NCBI GenBank assembly: GCA_022592445.1
Contig: JABYQR010000158.1
Span: 36,213 to 100,212 of the forward strand
DNA from: Cytidiella melzeri
Taxonomy: Eukaryota; Basidiomycota; Agaricomycetes; Polyporales; Irpicaceae
DNA length: 64,000 nt
Reading direction: 5' to 3'
A program made the translations under genes and the position numbers. The notes below the pieces were generated by a model. That model was not told the DNA's origin. It searched no databases and saw nothing but the letters and a program-made list of their open reading frames with translations. Below are positions 23,310 to 34,422 of the stretch, one piece after another; the stretch's first letter is position 1; the number at the start of each line of letters is the position of its first letter.

Positions 23310-25130
23310 ATGGACGAACTACTCCAGGATCTCGAACTAGGTCCTGACCTGTTCAAACTACTTTCTTCAAAGCTGAAAGCTTCGAAGGAAGCTCTGACAG
23401 CATCCCAAGATGTACGTGTGCCACCTCTCTGTAAGAATGCGTTGTACTAGTAGATGTTTGACTCGGACTGTATGTATACCGCAGGATAACGCCCGCCTTC
23501 GCGAAGAGATACGGGAGCTAAGGGCCCGGGAGGAAGAACATGAGCATAAGCTCCTCATGAAAAAGCTTGAAGTCCAACCAGAGAACTTCTTCGCCAAAGT
23601 CGACTTTGAGTCGCAGGAGGAAAAGTCCGAGTCCCGGTTGTTGGACTCGGACATCACCTGCCGAATCGGTCAATGTCAGGTACGTCTTTGTGTCAACTCC
23701 TTCATTGTTAGAAAACGTTAAAAACGTACTGGTGACGGGGGTCCGTTTATGTAGTCCAAAGATGACGTTATCGATCTAGAGGCCAGGTTGAAGGAAGCAA
23801 ACGAGAGGGTAGAAGCTTTAGAGCGCGTTCTACGAGAAAGCGTAGTCATTTCCTCCCTTTGACGTATGAGATAACCATTGGCAACACTGATAAACATATT
23901 CCTGCTAGGCGGTCAACCTTGAGGAAAGTCAGCAACAATACGAGCGAGTCAAGGCAAAGTCTAAAGCCCGACGGAAGGTCAGTAGTTCTCAATTTTCCCT
24001 TCACTTGCGATAAAGCTCCAGGTTATGTAAATCCATGGCAGCTCGTAAATGACCTGCGAGAGCAACTTGAAGTATTCCAAATACAGGCCGCAGAGGATAG
24101 ACCCAATCATGATGAGCGTGAGTCATTTGACGGGTCAGGTGAACCACAAAACTCTTTTGCAGAAGATGGAGAAGAAGTCATAGTGGTCTCACCGGAACAG
24201 CCACCAGTAAGCAGTGCTTTCCGCCTGATTCAATGACATCCAAGATACTCAAGTCATGCTAGATACCCATGAAATGGATTCTACAGCCTTTGCCCGTTCA
24301 CCCACTCAATATTCCTCAAGTACGTATCTTCTTCCCAAGTGCCGCGTTCAACTTCGCCTGTCTCAATTTTCGTCATTTGTGAACAGCACGTTGCCCAACT
24401 CGCGTAAGTTTCCACAACTATAACAACACTATCTAGTCAGTTGTAATTCTGATGTGAGTTGCAAGAAAAGTGAGGGTGGCATATTCTACTGGCGAGAGCG
24501 ATGCTCCGTCGATCCTGTCAAGGGCGTCGTCACGACCTGTGCCCCTCAATCCGGTTACAACACTTGTGGCACACACGCAGGCCACACATGGTTCGTTCGC
24601 GCAGAGCTGAAAACCCTCGCAGGCGTAAAACGAGAAATGTTCCATTCTGTGAAGGGACAGATATGGTACGCAGGAACGTTTGAGGCCTCCAGAAATGTGT
24701 GCACGTATGGATTGAAAGCGTATCGTTCCCTGTCGCATGATGCAAGTTGATCAATCCAGTCCACATTTTTGCCTTGCTGATCAAAGATAGGATGTTTCAG
24801 CTGCGCCAAGGCATAATCAATGCTTGCATGCCACTGCCTGTGCGCGGATTGCCTCCTGTCTCTTCAACCCTTGTTAGAGCCGCGGTGACAGAACGATATT
24901 GGAGTGGGGAAGCAAAGGCAGAATACATGCGTTGGACCCGCGTTGGCTATAACACGGCGTTGTTCCGTGCGGTGATGGCTCTAGGAAGTGGTGGAGCGCA
25001 AACCGCGAACGGGTCTGGCACAAGCAGACAACCTGAGAACGCGCCACGAGTACCAAAAGACAAGAGGAGAGTGGAGGAACATCGTGGCGGAGCAGTAAAT
25101 AAGAAAATCAGGTTGAGCGACGGCAGCTGA
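23310..25130 (+). CDS. Paralog A: coiled-coil protein of the DUF6697-like cluster family
   Basis: Nine exons by phase and paralog comparison: 23310-23411, 23485-23679, 23755-23841, 23909-23977, 24042-24206, 24263-24319, 24387-24403, 24441-24741, 24801-25130; 440 residues. It starts MDELLQDLELGPDLFKLLSS and continues into a heptad-rich coiled coil (~35-140), an acidic spacer, then a C-terminal domain ('WRERCSV', 'IWYAGTFEAS', 'RYWSGEAKAEYMRWTRVGY'). That domain layout resembles DUF6697 (W-x-Y-x-G then a W-rich helix), so I place it there with reserve. Intron 8 uses a GC donor (GCAAGT at 24742). It is the most diverged of the four copies, and its promoter region is cut by the pogo-like transposon 123 bp upstream of the ATG. 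The role is unknown. Confidence 0.85.
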
Positions 25131-25424
25131 GTGCGAGAGAGACCCGGTCGTATGACGTTTGTTTTAGTAGGTCGTAGTAAAGTATGAATTGCTCTCGACT
25201 CAATGTGGCATGATATACGAAGTGTGACTGATGCGTCCCGGACCGCGTCCTTCAAAGCTACGGTAGTGCATAGACGTCACTGCACCATCTCCTCAAACAA
25301 GAGAAAATATGGGAGCACGTACTAGGACAACCGCTGCATGAACAATCCGTTCACACTTTGCTTGCAGCAGGCAGCAGAGCGACCAGTGGAGTGGGGCTTG
25401 GCCCAATGGATGATGCACAGCGGA
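25131..25424. other. Intergenic between paralog A and Copia relic
   Basis: 3' flank of paralog A; nothing recognised. Confidence 0.5.
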
Positions 25425-25596
25425 TGTTAGAAGGCTATGAAAGTAGAGGAAAGTGTTGAGAGAGTAAGACTGAGAGAGATCACACAGTGGGAGTTGGGGA
25501 TCAAAAGTGCGTATCGTTGCATTGATCAGAGTAAGTCTTATATATACGGTAACTACGGCGCTCGTACGTTAAGCGTCTAATTAATATAGTTGAACA
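25425..25596 (-). repeat. Copia relic LTR, downstream copy on the minus strand
   Basis: TG...CA bounded, 172 bp, nearly identical to 26089-26260; carries a TATATATA promoter-like motif. Confidence 0.9.
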
Positions 25597-25603
25597 CTCC
25601 CCT

Positions 25604-26023
25604 TCAAGCACAAATATGAAGTAGTTCATTGAAGTGCTTGAGTTTTTCAAGAGGTGGTGCTTTAGTAAGTGTATCAGCACATTGATCATTAGAAGATATG
25701 TGATGAATAGTTATATACTTCTTGAGTACACAATCACTGATGAAATTCTTACGAATCTCGAAGTGTTTAGTTCGTTGTGATTGTTGTTTGTCAGGTGAGC
25801 TAACAATGGCAATAGTTGATGCACTGTCAGTATACATTTTGACAGGATCCATAGGAGCAGGAGGAGGAGTTGGAGTAGGAGTGAAGACAGGGGTTCTCCT
25901 GTGAGTACGAGGAGGGCGAGTGGAAGGCCTGGAGGTAGTAGTACCTCGGTAGAAGTTGGTTCGGTGTTGTTCGCGCGTAGAACAACGAGGTTGAGGCTGA
26001 TCAGTGGGATCAGAGCTCATCAA
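25604..26023 (-). pseudogene. In-frame Gag N-terminus / RNase H C-terminus fusion
   Basis: 139 codons. The first ~57 residues (starting MMSSDPTDQPQPRC, Pro/Thr/Arg-rich) look like a Copia Gag leader. From about residue 62 the text is the end of Copia RNase H ('MYTDSASTIAIVSSPDKQ', 'TKHFEIRKNFI', 'NDQCADTLTKAPP'). Gag, protease, integrase and reverse transcriptase between them are missing, yet the frame stays open across the junction. A product would have no catalytic domain. It is most likely a chance outcome of an internal deletion. Confidence 0.8.
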
Positions 26024-26088
26024 CTGATGGATAGTGAGTGCAGAAGGTAGTTTGAGTAGGGTAGTGAGCTTATCCGGGGCTCATAACC

Positions 26089-26260
26089 TGTTAGAAGGCT
26101 ATGAAAGTAGAGGAAAGTGTTGAGAGAGCAAGACTGAGAGAGATCACACAGTGGGAGTTGGGGATCAAAAGTGCGTATTGTTGCATTGATCAGAGTAAGT
26201 CTTATATATACGGTAACCATGGCGCTCGTACGTTAAGCGTCTAATTAATATAGTCGAACA
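26089..26260 (-). repeat. Copia relic LTR, upstream copy on the minus strand
   Basis: See 25425-25596; five C/T differences between the two copies. Confidence 0.9.
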
Positions 26261-28258
26261 TCGTGGCCTGCTGCCAGGAGAATCACTGCCCAAAATGTCT
26301 TGTGCAGCCCAACAAACGGGGTGTGCCTGTCGACTTGCCAGTGATGCGAGACCCTGACAAGATGCTCGCAATGATATGGAGTGTGCTCGAGGGAAACAAG
26401 GGGCCAGGATTTGCGGAGGCTGGTTTGCGTTCCATCCATCCATTCTGGGCGAACCTCCCTCACTGCGACATTGACACGGAGACAAGGCTCAACATGACAG
26501 ACAGGGACACGAAGTGGATATCGACGAGGAGGTGGTGGCAGGCGTGTAGCACAGTGCTCTCACCAGCTATCAGACTTTATACAAGTTATCTAGCCCAGTA
26601 AAGACCAAGAGGTCGAGATGGGGGCTAGGAGCGTACATGCAGCAGTATATATAGACTTCAGGGACCTGCGCACAGACCATGTTGAGGGCAGGCTTTGCAA
26701 GAAGCCGTGTGAACGAAGAACAAAAGAACTACCTAAAGGAGAACAATAGCTATTGTCTAGTCCTTGCCAAGAACTCTACTCGTGAGAGAATCTATCTAAA
26801 AGGAGACCAACTATTGTATTCCATTCCCACACCTGTGAGAACATCCTTCCATAAAGAGAACAATAAGGAAAGAACAATAAGGAGCCCATGTGGACAGTAT
26901 CTATGACGTCAAACCCTAGCTATGGGCTGAGCCATGTGCTTGTAGCCATGTGGTCTTACTTAAGCTAAGTCACATGCCAGTGTGACGTAGTAGCAAGTAA
27001 TGTGACCGTGTGGAGCGTCTAAGCCACGTGATACGGGCACTTAATAGACGTGAAAAGGGAGTTTATGCAGAGAAGGTTGCAACTGACCTGCAGCCCGGAG
27101 TTTTACAGATAAAAACAAGAGGTAAATTGCGAAAATTAAGGGCTAGTCAGGCCATCCATGACAGACATTTTCACCAGCCTGACACCAGATTTGCTCCATC
27201 AACTGCACAAGGGAGTTTTCAAAGACCATACCATGAAATGGGCAACAGCATGCATGGACAGCAAAGAGGATGAAGTTGACAGACGGTTCCGCACCATGCC
27301 ATTGCATCCGGATCTTCACCACTTCAAGAAGGGCATCTTGCTGGTGTCCCAGTGGACTGGTAACAAATACAAGCAGATGGAAAAGGTATTCCTTGGTGTT
27401 GTTGCGGGAGCTGCTGATTCGAACGTCGTGAAAGCGGTGCGAGCTGTTCTCAACTTTGTCTATTATGCTCATTACAAGGCGCACACCGAGGACTCACTTT
27501 CATGCCTACAGGACGCCTGGATCCGCTTTCATTTGCACAAGCACGTTTTTGTGCGTCTGGGAGTTTGTAATGACTTCAACATCCCGAAGCTTCATTCAAT
27601 GAGCCACTACATCAACTCAATCCGACTTTTTGGATCGGCGGATGGCTATAACACCAAAGGACCTGAGCAGCTTTACATCGACTTTGCAAAGCTTGGGTAT
27701 CGCGCTAGCAACCGCAAGCAGTACATCCAGCAGATGACAACCTGGATGGAGCGCCAGGATGCAGTTCAAAGGTTGGACCAGTACCTTCAGTGGCTCAAGG
27801 CCGGCCGCAAATCACAGCAGCCTTCACGCTCAGGATACAACGACACTGAAGAGGCAGAGGACGCAGAGAAGGATGGCGAGGAGGTTGAGCAAGAGACAGC
27901 ACCGGAGAGCCACGTGCGGGCAGACGACGACTCAGAGGAGTACAAAATTTCAAAACGTCCAGCGTTCCCAAGCACGTCAGTAAAGACAATCACTGAAGAG
28001 TTTGGTGCACCGGACTATATTCGTTGTTTGGAGGAGTTTGTCACAAAGACAGTAGCGTCCTCATCAGCCAGCCGGCCGAGCCCACCAATACAGGCTGCCT
28101 CAAACGTGAACTCCTTCCTCCATGTGGTCAACATGTACACAACGTTTTCAGTCTACAGACAGTTCAAGAAGCGGCTCCTGCATATGAGCCAGGTGTCAAA
28201 AACACTTGCTATGGACTCAATTTGTGCAATACCTGCAAAGTCCGCGGGAGGTCTTTGA
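26261..28258 (+). pseudogene. Plavaka-type (CACTA-like) transposase, truncated and interrupted
   Basis: The first fragment (26261-26503) reads 'CCQENHCPKCLV' then 'IHPFWANLPHCDI', a Cys motif and block typical of basidiomycete Plavaka transposases. The second (about 27159-28258) continues '[20 protein letters not shown]', '[12 protein letters not shown]', '[17 protein letters not shown]' and '[16 protein letters not shown]', then an acidic tail. Between them is about 655 bp of unrelated DNA. The N-terminal half is lost where the Copia relic begins. Downstream frames to about 28700 may hold more of the tail but are broken. Confidence 0.8.
26504..27158. mobile_element. Unclassified insertion inside the Plavaka transposase
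   Basis: About 655 bp with no coding similarity splits the transposase. ATGACAGACA at 26494-26503 is repeated at 27159-27168, a 10-bp direct repeat that would be the target duplication. A TATA-like TATATATAGAC lies near 26647. No inverted ends or LTR pair were seen. A solo LTR of an unknown family is possible. A shorter alternative repeat (GACATT) exists at the same edges. Confidence 0.5.
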
Positions 28259-28910
28259 CCGGCAACTCCATCCCAATTGTCGACCGTTCTTGCGCGTGAG
28301 GGAGTGGTTAACGGCACCTAAGACTCAGAGAGAGAAGACGGAATATCTAGCCACCCTCTGGACGGTGAGTATCAGTTTTCATGGTGTTGCGCGAGTCTGT
28401 ACGCTAGCTTGTAATAGGGATGACACCCAGACAAGTTAGGCTTATTCTTTGACTTCCGAGCAACATGAAGCACATTAGCAAGCATCTGCTGGCATATATC
28501 AAGTGGTACACACCATTCCACCGGTACGACGATCTCACCGATATGTTTTCTGTTGCGCCGTCACAGAGGCTTCATCATTGTCAAGCATCTATCATTCCTA
28601 TCACTTCTATTGTATGCACTTGCCATCTGATTCCTGCTTGGGGATGAGTACATGTCACACAAACCGACTGGACTTTGGAGAATGTACTACAATGTTGTGA
28701 CCGATTTTACGTGAATGTGTACCTACAACATTCAGACTTCATGTTACTTCGACAGCTAGTAGATAATTAGTGAAGATCTCGGTCAATCACAGTGTAAATA
28801 TTTTGGACTGCATCTACGGGCTCTACTGATATCTACGGGATTCTACTGGTATCTACGAGGACACCTGCGCACTACCTAGATTTAGGGTTATTAGGTAGAA
28901 AAACTTGATG
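28259..28910. other. Plavaka tail and flank
   Basis: No intact gene. Short CTACTG(A/G)TATCTACG repeats occur near 28820-28860, possibly Plavaka subterminal repeats. Confidence 0.4.
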
Positions 28911-28914
28911 TTAA

Positions 28915-30554
28915 TCTCCCAACCAATTGTCAGCACTAATGAAACTCCGCTAGATGTGGGCTGATGGCGGCAAACCGAGAGCTCGGCGGTGGACTTGGGT
29001 GATTTGTAACCTCATGAATAGCTGGTACACATAGTAATCCTAGGCAACTGCATGGGACAATGATATGATTAAGAGGGTACATATTTTAGTATGGTATAGT
29101 ATCCAAGAGAGTACAAATGTTGGTATATCAAACTTCTACACAGTGGACAAAGCCTTACTGATGGCATTGTGGATCTTGAAATTCCCCTTTTCCAGTAAAG
29201 CCCTATTCATGCCTCTGTCAGGCTCTTTGTTTCTTCTGTTTGCATTGCTCACACACTGACACATGCTTCATAGTGTATCATGGTTACTTAGATGGTCTTT
29301 GGGACAGTCACCCTGTCTCTTTTGTGGTAAAGCTATAGCCATACCTCTGCCCAATTATGTGATTCAATTTGATTTGTAACACCTACCCAGGTTGTACACT
29401 TGTCTTTCTTCCCACATTCCTTGTTTCCCATTGCCTCTGTTCAACACAGCCTATAACATTGATACAACTGGAAGTTGGCCAGGCCTGCAGGCCGACTCTA
29501 TCACATAGTTCCACGTGACAATTGAGGGTATTGATGAAGAGAGAGAGAGGCTGATCAATGTTCTCATATTGATGAGAAAAGCGGCCGGAGCCGAGGGAGC
29601 AAGTGAACAAAGGGGGCTGCAAGGAAACCAAGGGTGGCAAGAGAAAGTGCCAGTGTGCCCGAGGCTGCCCAAAGACTTGCGAAAGAACACAGACAAGAAC
29701 TCTGGTGAGAATCCAAACCACAAATTGAGGCAGCACAAGCTCAAGTGCCCAAACAAGGCATAAGGGCTGAGCGCTTGTTTGTGAGAAGGGGTCCTCGTTT
29801 GGGCTTGTTGCATGTCCAGCGGTTTCCAGGTGTATCCGCAGAAGCAAGAGCTCCATGCAGCCAACATCTCCTGAGAGCATGGCATTGTCAAGATCCCAGA
29901 AGTCAAGACCGTCGCAACAGTAGATCACAGTGCTCCTGAGAAGATTGTCTTGCTCCTCTTGTGGAAGGGCACCCAGCTTCATCAATACATTTGTTGAGGC
30001 ATACCCAGTTACAATCTTTGCTGTTATGGCAGTCAAGTCCTCAGGGGTCTTGCTACGCAGCTCAATGAGGTCTTTAAAATTGCCAACAACCTCCCAGAGA
30101 TCCCGTACGTGGGCCATTTTCACATGTTCTAAGGCTTCTTGTGCAGTTTAAACATAGTTGCAACAGGGTGGCTGCCCCGAAGGCCGTTTAAGTAACTATG
30201 ATACACTATGATACATGTGTGAGTGTGTGAGCAGTGCAAACAGAAGAAAAAAAGCCTGACAGAGGCATAAATAGAGCTTTACTGGAAAAGGGGAATTGGA
30301 AGATTTACAATGCCATCAGTGAGTTTTGTACACTATGTAACAGTCTTATATACCAAAATATGTACTCTCTTATATACTAAAACATGTACCCTCTTATTTA
30401 TATTTACTGTGCTATGTAATTGCCTAAGATTACCAGGTGTACTAGCTATTGATGAGCTCACAAATTGCCTGAGTCCCCCGCCAAGCTCTCGGTGTGCCGC
30501 CATCAGCCCGCGCCTAGCGGAGTTTCATTAGTGCTGACAAATTGGGTGGGAGAT
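28915..30554. mobile_element. TTAA-flanked element with ~380-bp inverted repeats
   Basis: 28915-29296 is the reverse complement, with scattered changes, of 30184-30554. Both begin TCTCCCA(A/C)CCAATT and run on through GTCAGCACTAATGAAACTCC. TTAA flanks each end (28911-28914, 30555-30558). TTAA duplication is the rule for piggyBac, but such long inverted repeats are not typical of it, so the superfamily is open. The core of about 890 bp holds a damaged DUF6589-like ORF on the minus strand. Confidence 0.8.
29383..30123 (-). pseudogene. DUF6589-like fragment inside the long-TIR element
   Basis: 246 codons. The first ~95 residues ('FKDLIELRSKTPEDL', 'KIVTGYAST', 'YCCDGLDFWDLDNAMLSGDV') resemble the end of DUF6589, a domain seen in many fungal transposon-linked proteins. 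The rest looks like out-of-frame or non-coding translation. The upstream part of such a protein is absent. It lies between the two long inverted repeats, so it is the element's own decayed gene or a captured piece. Confidence 0.5.
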
Positions 30555-30660
30555 TAACTATGAGGGTGAGTGATGGACAAAAATACCCACAGTAGAAAAA
30601 CGCGAGCGTCAAGTAGAGAAACTACAGCGTGCATGCTTGCTACATGCGGAGGCATACGAA

Positions 30661-30730
30661 CTCACGCGATTTCCTGTGATCTCCTGCGATCACCTGCGAT
30701 CACCTGCGATCACCTGCATTCTCATGCGTT
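30661..30730. repeat. Decamer tandem repeat, unit like CACCTGCGAT
   Basis: About six imperfect copies inside the 1-kb TTAA element. Confidence 0.75.
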
Positions 30731-30849
30731 CTCACACGAGTTCACATGAACTCACGCAGGCACATGCGAGCGCATATGACATACCCATCTGCATCCTGCA
30801 TAATACCTTCGTCCACACGCTTCCGCCCGCGAGTTACCTACGCGTCGCC

Positions 30850-30916
30850 CATCCCATCCTCTCCCCATCCTCTCCCCATCCTCTCCCCATCCTCTCCCCA
30901 TCCTCTCCCCATCCTC
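30850..30916. repeat. 11-mer tandem repeat, unit ATCCTCTCCCC
   Basis: Five to six nearly exact copies inside the 1-kb TTAA element. Confidence 0.85.
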
Positions 30917-31676
30917 GACATATCCTAGCACACGTCCACGTCAACCTCACGCCATCTCTACGTGTTCCCTACGACTGACTGTCATGTAACTCAATAGCTG
31001 CATACAGACTGCATATGCACTACTCACCCAATACACCACAGTGACCTATGTTGCGCATATGTGCAGCCCACAGCTCACCTTCACCCACCTTTCATATTTT
31101 AAACAGTACTTGACACTCGCTTCCCAGTGCATATATACTCCCCGCCATCACCTTACCGGTCACCCACACCTACCATCGAAAACGTACAGGTGAGCATACC
31201 GTGACCCTAACGTCAACATATGCTTTACCTTTTCCCACACAGCCACCACCCACGGTTCACCTATAACCAACCTACACATTGCCTACGCTTCCACGCATGA
31301 CGGTATGTCTCACAAACATTTGATTTGCATTCCAGCTATCACACCTATAGCTAATTTATTTTGGCATTAGCATCGACACAATGTGTACCTTCCTATCACC
31401 CACGCTTGCCCATCGCAAACTTTGATCTCCTCATCGTCTACCGGCTGTCTACCTATGTCTGCCCTTCGTTTGGCGTGAGATCGCATGTGACCATGTGCGA
31501 GCGTGTGCAACAAGGAAGCGCTCATGAAACTTCGAGACAGAATTACAAAGTTCATATTTTTGTCCATCATTCACCCTCGTAATTAACGTCAAGTATCAAT
31601 GAGATCGCGATTTCGCAAACGGTCGTTCGTCTCTTCTGCTCTCACCTTCATCGCAGAGGTCGCTATCACTTGAGTC

Positions 31677-33337
31677 ATGGACGAAATCCTCCAGGATCTC
31701 GAACTAGGCCCTGACCTGTTCAGGCTGCTTTCGTCAAAGCTGAAAGCTTCGAAGGAAGCTCTGACAGCATCCCAAGATGTACGTACGTCTTTCAGTCCAT
31801 GTACAATGCGTCGTAGACATCAGAATGTGTACCACAGGATAACGCCCGCCTTCGTGAGGAGATACGGGAGCTGAGAGAGGAAGGAAGTAGGTCATTCGTG
31901 AAGGAGGAAGTTGAGTCAGAGAAGGGAGAAGTCGAGTTCGAAGAAGACGAGCATTCCCGGCTATTGGACATCGCTTGCCGGATAGGACAGTGTAGGGTAT
32001 GTCTCGACGATAACCTTTTGAGTACGTACTGCTGATCGTGACGATGCGTCTAGTCGAAAGATGAGGTTGTGAGTCTAGAGACAAGGTTGAAGGAAGCAAA
32101 CGAGAGGATAGAAGATCTAGAGCAGGCACTTCAAGACAGTGTTGTTATTTGTTTCTTCATGATGCACGAAGAGTGACTGCTGATTTACATTGCGCTAGGT
32201 GGCCAGTCATGAGATGACTCTGGAAAAATACGAGAAAGTGAAGACCAAATCCAGAACACGCCGAGAAGTGTGTACTTCGCAGATTGTGACATTTTCTTTA
32301 CTGCTCAAGCCAGAAATCCTCATTGTGATTTCAGGTTGTCCTTCAAATGCGTCAACAACTACAGGAGCTAGAGGTGTCGCAAATCCCTAAGACTTCTTAC
32401 GACCATGCGGAACAAGCCGCTCCAGCGTCTGAAGATTCACAAGACGAAGAACATGAGACCGTTGTGGTCTCACCAGGTCAGCCACCTGTATCTGTAAGGA
32501 TATCTGTTAAACGCAATATCATCAGACTGAGTGCAAAGGTCCAGATTCCGCTCAAATGGCTGACTGAGCCGTGTTTACTACGAAGCGTGGACGTTCCTAA
32601 CTACAACGTGAGCGGGCATTGTTGGATTTGATGCATGCTCTGACTAGATCTGTAGCGTATTGCGAAGATGGCGTAAGCTACGTCTCTTAATAGTCGACTT
32701 TATCTGAAGTTGGCGATAGATGTGCAGGCGGCAAATTTCTTTGCTTGAACCAATGCTCGGTCGATACATTCAATGGCACTGCCATAAGTTATACTCCGCA
32801 AACTTCATACAAGCGTGGAATAGCGGATGAAAACCAAAGATGGATCTTGTTTAATCAACTAGATAAATGTGCAGGCGGCATCCGAGAAATCTTTCACGTT
32901 GTGGACGGGAACATCCACTATGCGGGGACTTTCGAGGCCTCAAAAGACATGGGCGAATGTTCACGAGAAGAGTACCAAGCTTTTTCCAATCAAGTACGTC
33001 CAAAGTTCCATATTGTTATCTTTACGCTCAATTCTACGAACATTAGCTCCGACAAAGTCTGCTAGCGGCGTGCGTCTGGCCTGCCCAGAAGAAGCCACCG
33101 CTTACAGACGCTGAGAACCTTGCGATTGTCGACCGGTACTGGAGTGGGCAGTCGAAAGTACGATACCTGACTTGGAAGCGTATAGGTTTCAACACGAGGC
33201 TGTACAACGCTATAATCGCCCGACAGGTTGTCAATGGGAAGTCAAGGACGCGGGGGCGAACGGCGGCAGAATCTAGCCAGAAGAGAAAATCGGTCGAAGA
33301 CCATGGTGGCAAGAAGAAGAAGAAGAAGAAGAGCTGA
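31677..33337 (+). CDS. Paralog B: coiled-coil protein of the DUF6697-like cluster family
   Basis: Nine exons: 31677-31778, 31838-31996, 32054-32140, 32199-32267, 32335-32493, 32539-32607, 32648-32672, 32710-32993, 33047-33337; 414 residues, no disruption. It starts MDEILQDLELGPDLFRLL and has a coiled coil to about residue 140 and a Glu-rich spacer. The C-terminal domain shows 'NQRWILFNQLD', 'GNIHYAGTFEASKDMG' and 'RYWSGQSKVRYLTWKRIGF', and the tail is a Lys run, possibly a nuclear signal. The 45-nt segment 32494-32538 is open in frame and may be kept as coding. Exons 1, 2, 3, 4, 7 and 8 have the same lengths as in C and D. It is closest to D. It starts 91 bp after the TTAA element pair. Confidence 0.87.
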
Positions 33338-34422
33338 AGTAGCGAGGTAAGGTTTAATCTGATTATACCGTTTGTTGTTGTGCTCAAGAACTTGTCGTTC
33401 TTTTCAAAACAGACAGCGTAGAATACATCATGTTCTCAATCCAATAAAAGCGGAGAATACTATTGCTACCGTAGCTCGACGCATGCGATATTCGGAGACC
33501 CATTTTCCAAGAGTATATTTTGCGAGCGTGTTGCACCACCAGTGCGATCACGCCACTTCACTCGTAACTGGAGCTGCCACGATGGCAGTGTAAGCAGGCT
33601 CGGGCTGGGTCGGAAGTTCGCGTGAAGTCGCTGGAGTCTGCACGTAATGTAGGTGTAGTCGGAGCCGGGGGTCGCGAACACATCATATATTGATTGAGGC
33701 GCAAGACGGTACAGCAACGCAAGTCTCAACGACGTCCACAGCGACACCGAGTAGAGCTGACCGGCCACTGGCAAAACCAGGGCGGCAGACATTTCAGCTA
33801 AGCTATTTCAAACGAATGATAAATGACAATCACTTTCGTCACTGAACTTGTTGAACTGGGCGGCTGACTGTGGGGACGCGTCAGTCACATCTCACGTGTA
33901 TCTTGTCACAACTCTTCCTGAAACAGCCCTTTCGGAGTGCTTCTGGCCATCGACAACCATGCAGTGACAGGTAAATTCTTCTGTTGTCTTGACAAACCTG
34001 GATGGTGTTGTCGGAAATCTGGGGAGCATTCCAGCCCATCTGTCTCCATGGAGGTCGGCAGACTCAGACACACAGCCTGAGAGCGCTGCAGTGATTCCAG
34101 AGTGATACTTACAGCGAAGAAATCGTGCTTGGCTGGTATTATGTAGAGCAAGACAGACTACAGACATTGAGTATTATATCACCCGTTTCGGCTGACTGAT
34201 ATAGTGAAGTATTTAGCCTTCCCGGTATTGGCAGTGTCAACGTCAACACTGGTTACAAAACGGGTCTCCGAATATCGCATGCGTTGAGCTACGGTAGCAA
34301 CAATATTCTCCGCTTTTTTTTGGGATTGAGGACATAATGCATTCTACGCTGTCTGTTTTAATAAGAACGACAAGTTCTTGAGCACAACAACAAACGGTAT
34401 AAACAAACCTTACCTCGACACT
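33338..34422. repeat. Duplicated intergenic DNA between convergent paralogs B and C (X copy 1)
   Basis: 33375-33545 is the inverted counterpart of 38715-38900 (3' flank of D). 33857-34190 matches 40870-41185 and, around the LINE, 36390-36447 plus 38391-38580. 34240-34422 matches 38700-38910. So the 3' flanks of B, C and D are copies of one unit, called X here. No gene is seen in it. Confidence 0.85.

Larger units (their letters stand above)
25425..26260 (-). mobile_element. Copia deletion derivative with two LTRs
   Basis: Two 172-bp LTRs (25425-25596 and 26089-26260; TG...CA) bracket about 490 bp. On the minus strand, a primer-site-like GGTTATGAGCCCC follows the upstream LTR, and the purine tract CTTGAAGGGGAG precedes the downstream one. 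The LTRs differ at only five places that I can count, all C/T, so the insertion is recent. The 5-bp flanks (GCGGA and TCGTG) do not match, so a normal target duplication is missing and one flank was probably rearranged. On the right it abuts a Plavaka transposase whose 5' part is absent. Confidence 0.88.
30559..31582. mobile_element. Non-coding TTAA element next to the previous one
   Basis: Inverted ends of about 28 bp (left (C)TATGAGGGTGAGTGATGG, right its complement with three changes) and TTAA on both sides (30555-30558, 31583-31586). 1024 bp, no ORF of note. Inside are two short tandem repeats. The left TTAA is shared with the right TTAA of the 28915-30554 element, so one inserted at the edge of the other. 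Confidence 0.8.

Noticed and set aside
28881..28895. TTTAGGGTTATTAGG, telomere-like
   Set aside because: A single imperfect unit, not an array.
30661..30916. CRISPR-like array
   Set aside because: Contiguous simple tandem repeats without spacers in a eukaryotic genome.
32673..32693. 21-nt GT-AG intron in paralog B
   Set aside because: Too short; extending to 32709 gives the 37-nt intron that matches A, C and D.
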